64,000 bases of DNA from Dallia pectoralis (GCA_029465975.1 CM055737.1:16129645-16193644); one strand, 5' to 3'; positions 37,252 to 51,469 are shown, counted from the first letter of the stretch. The notes: generated from the letters alone by a model not told the origin. Program-made: numbers and translations.

Positions 37252-39546
37252 GGAATATCTAGTGTTGTAAGCATTTTGTTATTTTCTTGGCGGGAAGAAA
37301 CAAACAATCAAAAAGTTAATTATGCAGTGAAGAAATCAATAAGAGCTGTAATTTCAACTTTTCTAATAGCTTACGGCCACAACACCCTGAAAACGCCCGA
37401 TCTCGGAAGCCAAACAGGGTCGGGCTTGGTTAGTGCTTGGATGGGAGACCGCCTAGTAATATGTAGTGTTGTAAGCATTTTGTAATTTTCATGGCGGGAA
37501 GAAACAATCAATCATAAAGTTAATTATGCAGTGAAGAAATCAATAAGAGCTGTAATTTCAACTTGTCTAATAGCTTACGGCCACACCCCCCTGAAAACGC
37601 CCGATCTCGTCTGATCTCGGAAGCCAAGCAGGGTTGGGCTTGGTTAGTACTTGGATGGGAGACCGCCTAGTAATATCTAGTGTTGTAAGCATTTTGTTAT
37701 TTTCTTGGCGGGAAGAAACAATCAATCAAAAAGTTAATTATGCAGTGAAGAAATCAATAACAGCTGTATTTTCAAATGTTCTAATACCCTACGGCCACAC
37801 CACCCTGAAAACGCCTGATCTCGGAAACCAAACCGGGTCGGGCTTGGTTAGTACTTGGATGGGAGACCGCCTGGAAATATCTAGTGTTGTAAGCATTTTG
37901 TTATTTTCTTGGCGGGAAGAAACAAACAATCAAAAAGTTAATTATGCAGTGAAGAAATCAATAAGAGCTGTAATTTCAATTTTTCTAATAGCTTACGGCC
38001 ACACCACCCTGAAAACCCCCGATCTCATCTGATCTCGGAAGCCAAGCAGGGTCGGGCTTGGTTAGTACTTGGATGGGAGACCCCCTAGGAATATCTAGTG
38101 TTGTATGCATTTTGTTATTTTCTTGGCGGGAAGAAACAATCAATCAAAAAGTTAATTATGCAGTGAAGAAATCAATAACAGCTGTATTTTCTTATGTTCT
38201 AATACCCTACGGCCACACCACCCTGAAAACGCCTGATCTCGGAAACCAAACAGGGTCGGGCTTGGTTAGTACTTGGATGGGAGACCGGCTGGGAATATCT
38301 AGTGTTGTAAGCATTTTGTTATTTTCATGGCGGGAAGAAACAATCAATCAAAAAGTGAATTATGCAGTGAAGAAATCAATAAGAGCTGTAATTTCAACTT
38401 GTCTAATAGCTTACGGCCACACCCCCCTGAAAACGCCCGATCTCGTCTGATCTCGGAAGCCAAGCAGGGTTGGGCTTGGTTAGTACTTGGATGGGAGACC
38501 GCCTAGGAATATCTAGTGTTGTAAGCATTTTGTTATTTTCATGGCGGGAAGAAACAATCAATCAAAAAGTTAATTATGCAGTGAAGAAATTAATAAGAGC
38601 TGTAATTTCAACTTGTCTTATCGCTTACGGCCACACCACCCTGAAAACGCCCGATCTCGGAAGCCAAGCAGGGTCGGGCTTGGTTAGTACTTGGATAGGC
38701 GACCGCCTAGGAATATCTAGTGTTGTAAGCATTTTGTTATTTTCTTGGCGGGAAGAAACAATCTATCAAAAAGTTAATTATGCAGTGAAGAAATCAATAA
38801 GAGCTGTAATTTCAACTTTTCTAATAGCTTACAGCCACACCACCCTGAAAACGCCCGATCTCGGAAGCCAAACATGGTCGGGCTTGGTTAGTACTTGGAT
38901 GGGAGACCGCCTAGGAATATATAGTGTTGTCAGCATTTTGTTATTTTCATGGCGGGAAGAAACAATCAATCAAAAAGTTAATTATGCAGTGAAGAAATCA
39001 ATAAGAGCTGTAATTTCAACTTTTCTAATAGTTTACGGCCACACCACCCTGAAAACGCCTGATCTCGTCTGATCTCGGAAGCCAAGCAGGGTCGGGCTTG
39101 GTTAGTACTTGTATGGGAGACCGCCTGGAAATATCTAGTGTTGTAAGCATTATGTTATTTTTCTGGGCGGGAAGAAACAATCAATCAAAAAGTTAATTAT
39201 GCAGTGAAGAAATCAATAAGAGCTGTAATTTCAACTTTTCTAATAGCTTACAGCCACACCACCCTGAAAACGCCCGACCTCGGAAGCCAAACATGGTCGG
39301 GCTTGGTTAGTACTTGGATGGGAGACCGCCTAGGAATATATAGTGTTGTCAGCATTTTGTTATTTTCATGGCGGGAAGAAACAATCAATCAAAAAGTAAA
39401 TTATGCAGTGAAGAAATCAATAAGAGCTGTAATTTCAACTTTTCTAATAGCTTACGGCCACACCACCCTGAAAACGCCTGATCTCGTCTGATCTCGGAAG
39501 CCAAGCAGGGTCGGGCTTGGTAGGTACTTGGATGGGAGACCGCCTA
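37252..39546 (+). repeat. Higher-order repeat copy 2 (2295 bp)
   Basis: Near-identical copy of the preceding 2295 bp; matching continues to about 39599, where AAACAATC (copy 1 side) and AATCAATC (copy 2 side) first differ. The identity of rare variants indicates a recent unequal crossover or an assembly duplication. Confidence 0.9.
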
Positions 39547-42500
39547 GGAATATCTAGTGTTGTAAGCATTTTGTTATTTTCTTGGCGGGAAGAAACAATC
39601 AATCAAAAAGTTTATTATGCAGTGAAGAAATCAATAACAGCTGTATTTTCAAATGTTCTAATACCCTACGGCCACACCACCCTGAAAACGCCTGATCTCG
39701 GAAACCAAACCGGGTCGGGCTTGGTTAGTACTTGGATGGGAGACCGCCTGGAAATATCTAGTGTTGTAAGCATTTTGTTATTTTCTTGGCGGGAAGAAAC
39801 AAACAATCAAAAAGTTAATTATGCAGTGAAGAAATCAATAAGAGCTGTAATTTCAACTTTTCTAATAGCTTACGGCCACACCACCCTGAAAACGCCCGAT
39901 CTCGGATCTCGCCAAGCAGGGTCGGGCTTGGTTAGTACTTGGATGGGAGACCGCCTAGGAATATCTAGTGTTGTAAGCATTTTGTTATTTTCATGGCGGG
40001 AAGAAACAATCAATCAAAAGTTAATTATGCAGTGAAGAAATCAATAAGAGCTGTATTTTCAACTTTTCTAAGAGCTTACGGCCACACCACCCTGAAAACG
40101 CCTCATCTCGTCTGATCTCGGAAGCCAAGCAGGGTCGGGCTTGGTTAGTACTTGGATGGGAGACCGCCTAGGAATATCTAGTGTTGTAAGCATTTTGTTA
40201 TTTTCTTGGCGGGAAAAAACAATCAATCAAAAAGTTAATTATGCAGTGAAGAAATCAATAACAGCTGTATTTTCAAATGTTCTAATACCCTACGGCCACA
40301 CCACCCTGAAAACGCCTGATCTCGGAAACCAAACCGGGTCGGGCTTGGTTAGTACTTGGATGGGAGACCGCCTGGAAATATCTAGTGTTGTAAGCATTTT
40401 GTTCTTTTCTTGGCGGGAAGAAACAAACAATCAAAAAGTTAATTATGCAGTGAAGAAATCAATAAGAGCTGTAATTTCAACTTTTCTAATAGCTTACGGC
40501 CACAACACCCTGAAAACGCCCGATCTCGGAAGCCAAACAGGGTCGGGCTTGGTTAGTACTTGGATGGGAGACCGCCTAGTAATATCTAGTGTTGTAAGCA
40601 TTTCGTTATTTTCATGGCGGGAAGAAACAATCAATCATAAAGTTAATTATGCAGTGAAGAAATCAATAAGAGCTGTAATTTCAACTCTTCTAATAGCTTA
40701 CGGCCACACCACCCTGAAAACGCCCGATCTCGTCTGATCTCGGAAGCCAAGCAGGGTTGGGCTTGGTTAGTACTTGGATGGGAGACCGCCTAGGAATATC
40801 TAGTGTTGTAAGCATTTTGTTATTTTCTTGGCGGGAAGAAACAAACAATCAAAAAGTTAATTATGCAGTGAAGAAATCAATAAGAGCTGTAATTTCAACT
40901 TTTCTAATAGCTTACGGCCACACCACCCTGAAAACGCCTGATCTCGGAAACCAAACAGGGTCGGGCTTGGTTAGTACTTGGATGGGAGACCGCCTGGAAA
41001 TATCTAGTGTTGTAAGCATTTTGTTATTTTCTTGGCGGGAAGAAACAATCAATCAAAAAGTTAATTATGCAGTGAAGAAATCAATAAGAGCTGTAATTTC
41101 AACTTTTCTAATAGCTTACGGCCACACCACCCTGAAAACGCCCGATCTCGGATCTCGGAAGCCAAACAGGGTCGGGCTTGGTTAGTACTTGGATGGGAGA
41201 CCGCCTAGGAATATCTAGTGTTGTAAGCATTTTGTTATTTTCATGGCGGGAAGAAACAATCAATCAAAAAGTTAATTATGCAGTGAAGAAATCAATAAGA
41301 GCTGTAATTTCAACTTTTCTAATAGCTTACAGCCACACCACCCTGAAAACGCCCGATCTCGTCTGATCTCGGAAGCCAAGCAGGGTCGGGATTGGTTAGT
41401 ACTTGGATGGGAGACCGCCTAGGAATATCTAGTGTTGTAAGCATTTTGTTATTTTCTTGGCGGGAAGAAACAATCAATCAAAAAGTTAAATTATGCAGTG
41501 AAGAAATCAATAAGAGCTGTAATTTCAACTTTTCTAATAGCTTACGGCCACACCACCCTGAAAACGCCTGATCTCGTCTGATCTCGGAAGCCAAGCAGGG
41601 TCGGGCTTGGTTAGTACTTGGATGGGAGACCGCCTGGGAATATCTAGTGTTGTAAGCATTTTGTTATTTTCTTGGCGGGAAGAAACAATCAATCAAAAAG
41701 TTAATTATGCAGTGAAGAAATCAATAAGAGCTGTATTTTCAAATGTTCTAATAGCTTACGGCCACACCACCCTGAAAACGCCCGATCTCGGAAACCAAAC
41801 AGGGTCGGGCTTGGTTAGTACTTGGATGGGAGACCGCCTGGAATATCTAGTGTTGTAAGCATTTTGTTATTTTCTTGGCGGGAAGAAACAATCAATCAAA
41901 AAGTTAATTATGCAGTGAAGAAATCAATAAGAGCTGTAATTTCAACTTTTCTAATAGCTTACGGCCACACCACCCTGAAAACGCCCGATCTCGGAAAGCC
42001 AAACAGGGTCGGGCTTGGTTAGTACTTGGATGGGAGACCGCCTAGGAATATCTAGTGTTGTAAGCATTTTGTTATTTTCTTGGCGGGAAGAAACAATCAA
42101 TCAAAAGTTAATTATGCAGTGAAGAAATCAATAAGAGCTGTAATTTCAACTTTTCTAATAGCTTACGGCCACACCACCCTGAAAACGCCCGATCTCGTCT
42201 GATCTCGGAAGCCAAACAGGGTCGGGCTTGGTTAGTACTTGGATGGGAGACCGCCTAGGAATATCTAGTGTTGTAAGCATTTTGTTATTTTCATGGCGGG
42301 AAGAAACAATCAATCAAAAAGTTAATTATGCAGTGAAGAAATCAATAAGAGCTGTAATTTCAACTTTTCTAATAGCTTACGGCCACACCACCCTGAAAAC
42401 GCCCGATCTCGTCTGATCTCGGAAGCCAAGCAGGGTTGGGCTTGGTTAGTACTTGGATGGGAGACCGCCTGGAATATCTAGTGTTGTAAGCATTTTGTTA

Positions 42501-44053
42501 TTTTCATGGCGGGAAGAAACAATCAATCAAAAAGTTAATTATGCAGTGAAGAAATCAATAAGAGCTGTAATTTCAACTTGTTCTAATAGCTTACGGCCAC
42601 ACCACCCTGAAAACGCCCGATCTCGGAAGCCAAACAGGGTCGGGCTTGGTTAGTACTTGGATGGGAGACCGCCTAGGAATATCTAGTGTTGTAAGCATTT
42701 TGTTATTTTCTTGGCGGGAAGAAACAATCAATCAAAAAGTTAATTATGCAGTGAAGAAATCAATAAGAGCTGTAATTTCAACTGTTCTAATACCTTACGG
42801 CCACACCACCCTGAAAACGCCCGATCTCGATCTCGAAGCCAAACAGGGTCGGGCTTGGTTAGTACTTGGATGGGAGACCGCCTAGGAATATCTAGTGTTG
42901 TAAGCATTTTGTTATTTTCTTGGCGGGAAGAAACAATCAATCAAAAAGTTAATTATGCAGTGAAGAAATCAATAAGAGCTGTAATTTCAACTTTTCTAAT
43001 AGCTTACGGCCACACCACCCTGAAAACGCCCGATCTCGTCTGATCTCGGAAGCCAAGCAGGGTCGGGCTTGGTTTGTACTTGGATGGGAGACCGCCTAGG
43101 AATATCTAGTGTTGTAAGCATTTTGTTATTTTCTTGGCGGGAAGAAACAATCAATCAAAAAGTTAATTATGCAGTGAAGAAATCAATAAGAGCTGTAATT
43201 TCAACTTTTCTAATAGCTTACGGCCACACCACCCTGAAAACGCCCGATCTCGTGTGATCTCGGAAGCCAAGCAGGTTTGGGCTTGGTTAGTACTTGGATG
43301 GGAGACCGCCTAGGAATATCTAGTGTTGTAAGCATTTTGTTATTTTCATGGCGGGAAGAAACAATCAATCAAAAAGTTAATTATGCAGTGAAGAAATCAA
43401 TAAGAGCTGTAATTTCAACTTTCTTATCGCTTACGGCCACACCACCCTGAAATCGCCTGATCTCGGAAGCCAAACAGGGTCGGGCTTGGTTAGTACTTGG
43501 ATGGGAGACCGCCTGGGAATATCTAGTGTTGTAAGCATTTTGTTATTTTCATGGCGGGAAGAAACAATCAATCAAAAAGTTAATTATGCAGTGAAGAAAT
43601 CAATAAGAGCTGTAATTTCAACTTTTCTAATAGCTTACGGCCACACCACCCTGAAAACGCCCGATCTCGTCTGAAGCCAAACAGGGTCGGGCTTGGTTAG
43701 TACTTGGATGGGAGACCGCCTAGGAATATCTAGTGTTGTAAGCATTTTGTTATTTTCTTGGCGGGAAGAAACAATCAATCAAAAAGTTAATTATGCAGTG
43801 AAGAAATCAATAACAGCTGTAATTTCAACTTTTCTAATAGCTTACGGCCACACCACCCTGAAAACGCCCGATCTCGTCTGATCTCGGAAGCCAAACAGGG
43901 TCGGGCTTGGTTAGTACTTGGATGGGAGACCGCCTAGGAATATCCAGTGTTGTAAGCATTTTGTTATTTTCTTGGCGGGAAGAAACAATCAATCAAAAAG
44001 TGAATTATGCAGTGAAGAAATCAATAAGAGCTGTAATTTCAACTTTTCTAATA

Positions 44054-44171
44054 GCTTACGGCCACACCACCCTGAAAACGCCCGATCTCGTCTGATCTCG
44101 GAAGCCAAGCAGGGTTGGGCTTGGTTAGTACTTGGATGGGAGACCGCCTAGGAATATCTAGTGTTGTAAGC
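44054..44171 (+). rRNA. 5S rRNA gene, full length (C63T)
   Basis: Consensus except GGGTTGGG. Confidence 0.92.
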
Positions 44172-45304
44172 ATTTTGTTATTTTCTTGGCGGGAAGAAAC
44201 AATCAATCAAAAAGTTAATTATGCAGTGAAGAAATCAATAAGAGCTGTAATTTCAACTTTTCTAATAGCTTACGGCCACACCACCCTGAAAACGCCCGAT
44301 CTCGGAAAGCCAAACAGAGTTGGGCTTGGTTAGTACTTGGATGGGAGACCGCCTAGGAATATCTAGTGTTGTAAGCATTTTGTTATTTTCATGGCGGGAA
44401 GAAACAATCAATCAAAAAGTTAATTATGCAGTGAAGAAATCAATAAGAGCTGTAATTTCAACTTTTCTAATAGCTTACGGCCACACCACCCTGAAAACGC
44501 CTGATCTCGGAAACCAAACATGGTCGGGCTTGGTTAGTACTTGGATGGGAGACCGCCTGGGAATATCTAGTGTTGTAAGCATTTTGTTATTTTCTTGGCG
44601 GGAAGAAACAATCAATCAAAAAGTTAATTATGCAGTGAAGAAATCAATAAGAGCTGTAATTTCAACTTTTCTAATAGCTTACGGCCACACCACCCTGAAA
44701 ACGCCTGATCTCGTCTGATCTCGGAAGCCAAGCAGGGTCGGGCTTGGTTAGTACTTGGATGGGAGACCGCCTAGGAATATCTAGTGTTGTAAGCATTTTG
44801 TTATTTTCTTGGCGGGAAGAAACAATCAATCAAAAAGTTAAATATGCAGTGAAGAAATCAATAACAGCTGTATTTTCAAATGTTCTAATACCCTTACGGC
44901 CACACCACCCTGAAAACGCCTGATCTCGGAAAACCAAACCAAACATGGTCGGGCTTGGTTAGTACTTGGATGGGAGACCGCCTGGAATATCTAGTGTTGT
45001 AAGCATTTTGTTATTTTCTTGGCGGGAAGAAACAAACAATCAAAAAGTTAATTATGCAGTGAAGAAATCAATAAGAGCTGTAATTTCAACTTTTCTAATA
45101 GCTTACGGCCACAACACCCTGAAAACGCCCGATCTCGGAAGCCAAACAGGGTCGGGCTTGGTTAGTACTTGGATGGGAGACCGCCTAGGAATATCTAGTG
45201 TTGTAAGCATTTTGTTATTTTCTTGGCGGGAAGAAACAATCAATCATAAAGTTAATTATGCAGTGAAGAAATCAATAAGAGCTGTAATTTCAACTTTTCT
45301 AATA

Positions 45305-45422
45305 GCTTACGGCCACACCACCCTGAAAACGCCCGATCTCGTCTGATCTCGGAAGCCAAGCAGGGTCGGGCTTGGTTAGTACTTGGATGGGAGACCGCCT
45401 AGGAATATCTAGTGTTGTAAGC
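45305..45422 (+). rRNA. 5S rRNA gene, consensus
   Basis: 118-nt consensus gene. Confidence 0.94.
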
Positions 45423-45733
45423 ATTTTGTTATTTTCTTGGCGGGAAGAAACAATCAATCAAAAAGTGAATTATGCAGTGAAGAAATCAATAAGAGCTGTA
45501 ATTTCAACTTGTCTAAGAAGCTTACGGCCACACCCCCTGAAAACGCCCGATCTCGTCTGATCTCGGGAAGCCAAGCAGGGTTGGGCTTGGTTAGTACTTG
45601 GATGGGAGACCGCCTGGGAATATCTAGTGTTGTAAGCATTATGTTATTTTCTTGGCGGGAAGAAACAATCAATCAAAAAGTTAATTATGCAATGAAGAAA
45701 TCAATAAGAGCTGTAATTTCAACTTTTCTAATA

Positions 45734-45851
45734 GCTTACGGCCACACCACCCTGAAAACGCCCGATCTCGTCTGATCTCGGAAGCCAAGCAGGGTCGGGC
45801 TTGGTTAGTACTTGGATGGGAGACCGCCTAGGAATATCTAGTGTTGTAAGC
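45734..45851 (+). rRNA. 5S rRNA gene, consensus
   Basis: 118-nt consensus gene. Confidence 0.94.
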
Positions 45852-46987
45852 ATTTTGTTATTTTCTTGGCGGGAAGAAACAATCAATCAAAAAGTTAATT
45901 ATGCAGTGAAGAAATCAATAACAGCTGTATTTTCAAATGTTCTAATACCCTACGGCCACACCACCCTGAAAACGCCTGATCTCGGAAACCAAACAAGGTC
46001 GGGCTTGGTTAGTACTTGGATGGGAGACCACCTGGGAATATCTAGTGTTGTTAGCATTTTGTTATTTTCTTGGCGGGAAGAAACAAACAATCAAAAAGTT
46101 AATTATGCAGTGAAGAAATCAATAAGAGCTGTAACTTCAACTTTTCTAATAGCTTACGGCCACACCACCCTGAAAACGCCGATCTCGGAAACCAAACAGG
46201 GTCGGGCTTGGTTAGTTCTTGGATGGGAGACCGCCTAGGAATATCTAGTGTTGTAAGCATTTTGTTATTTTCATGGCGGGAAGAAACAATCAATCATAAA
46301 GTTAATTATGCAGTGAAGAAATCAATAAGAGCTGTAATTTCAACTTTTCTAATAGCTTACGGCCACACCACCCTGAAAACGCCCGATCTCGTCTGATCTC
46401 GGAAGCCAAGCAGGGTTGGGCTTGGTTAGTACTTGGATGGGAGACCGCCTGGGAATATCTAGTGTTGTAAGAATTTTGTTATTTTCATGGCGGGAAGAAA
46501 CAATCAATCAAAAAGTTAATTATGCAGTGAAGAAATCAATAAGAGCTGTAATTTCAACTTGTCTTATCGCTACGGCCACACCACCCTGAAAACGCCCGAT
46601 CTCGGGAAGCCAAGCAGGGTCGGGCTTGGTTAGTACTTGGATAGGGCGGACCGCCTAGGAATATCTAGTGTTGTAAGCATTTTGTTATTTTCTTTGCGGG
46701 AAGAAACAATCTATCAAAAGTTAATTATGCAGTGAAGAAATCAATAACAGCTGTAATTTCAACTCTTCTAATAGCTTACGGCCACACCACCCTGAAAACG
46801 CCCGATCTCGTCTGATCTCGGAAGCCAAGCAGGGTCTGGCTTGGTTAGTACTTGGATGGGAGACCGCCTAGGAATATCTAGTGTTGTAAACATTTTGTTA
46901 TTTTCTTGGCGGGAAGAAACAATCAATCAAAAAGTTAAATATGCAGTGAAGAAATCAATAAGAGCTGTAATTTCAACTTTTCTAATA

Positions 46988-47105
46988 GCTTACGGCCACA
47001 CCACCCTGAAAACGCCCGATCTCGTCTGATCTCGGAAGCCAAGCAGGGTCGGGCTTGGTTAGTACTTGGATGGGAGACCGCCTAGGAATATCTAGTGTTG
47101 TAAGC
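46988..47105 (+). rRNA. 5S rRNA gene, consensus, just before the degenerate zone
   Basis: 118-nt consensus gene. Confidence 0.94.
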
Positions 47106-47320
47106 ATTTTGTTATTTTCTTGGCGGGAAGAAACAATCAATCAAAAAGTTAATTATGCAGTGAAGAAATCAATAACAGCTGTATTTTCAAATGTTCTAAT
47201 ACCCTACGGCCACACCACCCTGAAAACGCCTGATCTCGGAAAGCAAACAGGGTCGGGCTTGGTTAGTACTTGGATGGGAGACCGCCTGGAAATATCTAGT
47301 GTTGTAAGCATTTTGTTATT

Positions 47321-50300
47321 TTCTTGGAAGAAACAAACAATCAAAAAGTTAATTATGCAGTGAAGAAATCAATAAGAGCTGTAATTTCAACTTGTCTTAT
47401 CGCTTACTTGTCACACCACCCTGAAAACGCCCGATCTCGTCTGATCTCGGAAGCCAAACAGGGTCGGGCTTGGTTAGTACTTGATGGGAGACCGCCTAGG
47501 AATATCTAGTGTTGTAAGCATTTTGTTATTTTCTTGGCGGGAAGAAACAATCAATCAAAAAGTTAAATATGCAGTGAAGAAATCAATAAGAGCTGTAATT
47601 TCAACTTTTCTAATAGCTTACGCCCCACCACCCTGAAAACGCCCGATCTCGTCTGATCTCGGAAGCCAAGCAGGGTCGGGGCTTGGTTTGTACTTGGATG
47701 GGAGACCGCCTAGGGAATATCTAGTGCTGTAAGCATTTTGTTATTTTCTTGGCGGGAAGAAACAATCAATCAAAAAGTTAAATATGCAGTGAAGAAATCA
47801 ATAAGAGCTGTAATTTCAACTTTCTAATAGCTGATGTACACACCACTCCCTGAAAACGCCCGATCTCGACTGGATCTCGGCTGCAGAGTTGGGCTTGGTT
47901 AGTACTTGGATGGGAGACCGCCTAGGAATATCTAGTGTTGTAAGCATTTTGTTATTTTCATGGAAGAAACAATCAATCAAAAAGTTAATTATGCAGTGAA
48001 GAAATCAATAAGAGCTGTAATTTCAACTTCCCTATCGCTACGGCCACACCACTCCCTGAAATCGCCCGATCTCGTCTGGATCTCGGAAGCCAAGCAGGGT
48101 CGGGCTTGGTTAGTACTTGGATGGGTGTCCGCCTGGGAATATCTAGTGTTGTAAGTATTTTGTTATTTTCTGGCGGGAAGAAACAAACAATCAAAAAGTT
48201 AATTATGCAGTGAAGAAATCAATAAGAGCTGTAATTTCAACTTTCTAATAGCTTACGGCCACACCACCCTGAAAACGCCGATCTCGGAAGCCAAACATGG
48301 TCGGGCTTGGTTAGTACTTGGATGGGAGACCGCCTAGGAATATCTAGTGTTGTAAGCATTTTGTTATTTTCTTGATGGGAAGAAACAATCAATCAAAAAG
48401 TTAATTATGCAGTGAAGAAATCAATAACAGCTGTATTTTCTTATGTTCTAATACTCCTACGGCCACACCACCCTGAAAACGCTGATCTCGGAAACCAAAC
48501 AGGGTCGGGCTTGGTTATACTTTCTGGATGGGAGACCGCCTGGGAATATCTAGTGTTGTAAGCATTTTGTTATTTTCTACGGGAAGAAACAATCAATCAG
48601 AAAGTGAATATGCAGTGAAGAAATCAATAAGAGCTGTAATTTCAACTTTTCTAATCGCTACGGCCACACCACCCTGAAAACGCCCGATCTCTCTGATCTC
48701 GAAGCCAAGCAGGGGTCGGGTTTGGTTAGTACTTGGATGGGAGACCGCCTAGAATATCTAGTGTTGTAAGCATTTTGTTATTTTCTTTAAGGGAAGAAAC
48801 AATCAATCAAAAAGTTAAATATGCAGTGAAGAAATCACAAGAGCTGTAATTTCAACTTTTCTAATAGCTTACGGCCACACCACCCTGAAAACGCCCGATC
48901 TCGACTGATCTCGGAAGCCAAGCAGAGTTGGGCTTGGTTAGTACTTGGATGGGAGACCGCCTAGGAATATCTAGTGTGTTGTAAGCATTTTGTTTTTTTC
49001 TATGGCGGGGAAGAAACAATCAATCAAAAGTTAATTATGCAGTGAAGAAATCAATAAGAGCTGTATTTTCTTATGTTCTAATACCCTCTACGGCCACACC
49101 ACCCTGAAAACGCCTGATCTCGGAAACCAAACAGGGTCGGGCTTGGTTAGTACTTGGATGGGAGACCGCTCTGAAATATCTATGTTGTAAGCATTTTGTT
49201 ATTTTCTTGGCGGGAAGAAACAAAACAATCAAAAAGTTAATTATGCAGAAAAATCAATAAGAGCTGTAATTTCCAACTTTTCTAATAGCTTACGCCACAC
49301 CACCCTGAAAACGCCCGATCTCGGTCTGGATCTCGGGAAGCCAAGCAGGGTTGGGGCATGGTTAGTACTTGGATGGGAGACCGCCTGGGAATATCTAGTG
49401 TTATAAGCATTTTGTTATTTTCTATGGCGGGAAGAAACAATCAATCAAAAAGTGAATTATGCAGGAAGAAATCAATAAGAGCTGTAATTTCAACTTGTCT
49501 AATAGCTTACGGGCACACCTCCTGAAAACGCCCGATCTCTGCTCTGATCTCGGAAGCCAAGCAGGGTCGGGGCTTGGTTAGTACTTGGATGGGAGACCGC
49601 CTAGGAATATCTAATGTTGTAAGCATTTTGTTATTTTCTTGGCGGGAAGAAACAATCAATCAAAAAGTTAATTATGCAGTGAAGAAATCAATAACAGCTG
49701 TAATTTCCAACTCTTCTGATAGCTTACGGCCACACCACCCTGAAAACGCCCCCGATCTCGCCTGATCTCGGAAGCCAAGCAGGGTTGGGCTTGGCTAGTA
49801 CTTGGATGGGAGACCGCCTGGGAATATCTAGTGTTGTAAGCATTTTGTTATTTTCAAGGCGGGAAGAAACAATCAATCAAAAAGTGAATTATGCAGTGAA
49901 GAAATCAATAAGAGCTGTAATTTCAACTTGTCTAATAGCTTACGGCCACACCACCCTGAAAACGCCCGATCTCGGCCTGATCCCGAAGCCAAGCATGGTC
50001 GGGCTTGGTTAGTACTTGGATGGGAGACTGCCTAGGAATATCTAGTGTTGTAAGCATTTTGTTATTTTCTTGGCGGGAAGAAACAATCAATCAAAAAGTT
50101 AATTATGCAGTGAAGAAATCAATAACAGCTGTATTTTCAAATGTTCTAATACTCCTACGGCCACACCACCCTGAAAACGCCTGATCTCGGAAAACCAAAC
50201 AGGGTCGGGCTTGGTTAGTACTTGGATGGAGACCGCCTGGAAATATCTAGTGTTGTAAGCATTTTGTTATTTTCTTGGCAGGAAGAAACAAACAATCAAA

Positions 50301-51020
50301 AAGTTAATTATGCAGTGAAGAAATCAATAAGAGCTGTAATTTCAACTTGTCTTATCGCCACGGCCACACCACCCTGAAAATGCCCGATCTCGGTCTGAAC
50401 TCGGAAGCCAAGCAGGGTCGGGCTTGGTTAGTATTTGGATAGGCGACCGCCTAGGAATATCTAGTGTTGTAAGCATTTTGTTATTTTCTTTACGGGAAGA
50501 AACAATCTATCAAAAGTTAATTATGCAGTAAAGAAATCAATAATAGCTGTAATTTCAACTCTTCTAATAGCTACGGCCACACCACCCTGAAACGCCCGAT
50601 CTCGTCTGATCTCGGGAAGCCAAGCAGGGTTGGGCTTGGTTAGTACTTGGATGGGAGACCGCCTGGGAATATCTATGTTGTAAGCATTTTGTTATTTTCA
50701 AGGCGGGAAGAAACAATCAATCAAAAAGTGAATTATGCAGTGAAGAAATCAATAAGAGCTGTAATTTCAACTTGTTCACAGCTACGGCCACACCACCCTG
50801 AAAACGCCCGATCTCGTCTGATCTCGGAAGCCAAGCATGGTCGGGCTTGGTTAGTACTTGGATGGGAGACTGCCTAGGAATATCTAGTGTTGTAAGCATT
50901 TTGTTATTTTCTTGATGGAAGAAACAATCAACAAAAGTTAATTATGCAGTGAAGAAATCAATAACAGCTGTATTTTTCAAATGTTCTAATACTCCTACGG
51001 CCAATTCACCCTGAAAACGC
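47321..51020 (+). repeat. 5S rDNA array, indel-rich degenerate zone
   Basis: Units are still recognisable as 5S but carry many small insertions and deletions absent elsewhere: CCACTCCCTG for CCACCCTG, TACTCCTACGG for TACCCTACGG, and spacer TTGGCGGG replaced by TTGATGGG, TACGGG, TTTAAGGG or lost (TCATGGAAG). Either the region is decaying, or it was assembled from poorly corrected long reads. I treat these units as unreliable or pseudogenic. Confidence 0.85.
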
Positions 51021-51374
51021 CCGATCTCGGAAACCAAACAGGGTCGGGCTTGGTTAGTACTTGGATGGGAGACCGCCTGGGAATATCTAGTGTTGTAAGC
51101 ATTTTGTTATTTTCTTGGCGGGAAGAAACAAACAATCAAAAAGTTAATTATGCAGTGAAGAAATCAATAAGAGCTGTAATTTCAACTTTCTAATAGCTTA
51201 CGGCCACACCACCCTGAAAACGCCCGATCTCGATCTCGGAAGCCAAACAGGGTCGGGCTTGGTTAGTACTTGGATGGGAGACCGCCTAGGAATATCTAGT
51301 GTTGTAAGCATTTTGTTATTTTCTTGGCGGGAAGAAACAATCAATCAAAAAGTTAATTATGCAGTGAAGAAATC

Positions 51375-51381
51375 AATAAGA
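51375..51381 (+). promoter_or_regulatory. TATA-like element at -31 to -25 of the 5S gene
   Basis: AATAAGA, present at this position in most full units. The short CCCTACGG class usually has AATAACA instead. Upstream TATA-like boxes near -30 are known for fish 5S spacers; function here is inferred. Confidence 0.5.
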
Positions 51382-51454
51382 GCTGTAATTTCAACTTTTC
51401 TAATAGCTTACGGCCACACCACCCTGAAAACGCCCGATCTCGTCTGATCTCGGA

Positions 51455-51469
51455 AGCCAAGCAGGGTCG
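51455..51469 (+). promoter_or_regulatory. 5S internal promoter, A box
   Basis: Nt 50-64 of the gene (AGCCAAGCAGGGTCG). Short units commonly read AACCAAACAGGGTCG here. TFIIIA/TFIIIC recognition is from established 5S biology. Confidence 0.75.

Larger units (their letters stand above)
39547..47320 (+). repeat. 5S rDNA tandem array, block 4
   Basis: Head-to-tail 5S units with fewer short units towards 41-45 kb, where most are full-length and close to consensus. Small junction variants between the two GATCTCG copies (GATCTCGGATCTCGG, GATCTCGATCTCG, GATCTCGGAAAGCC) are frequent and change unit length by a few bases. Confidence 0.96.
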
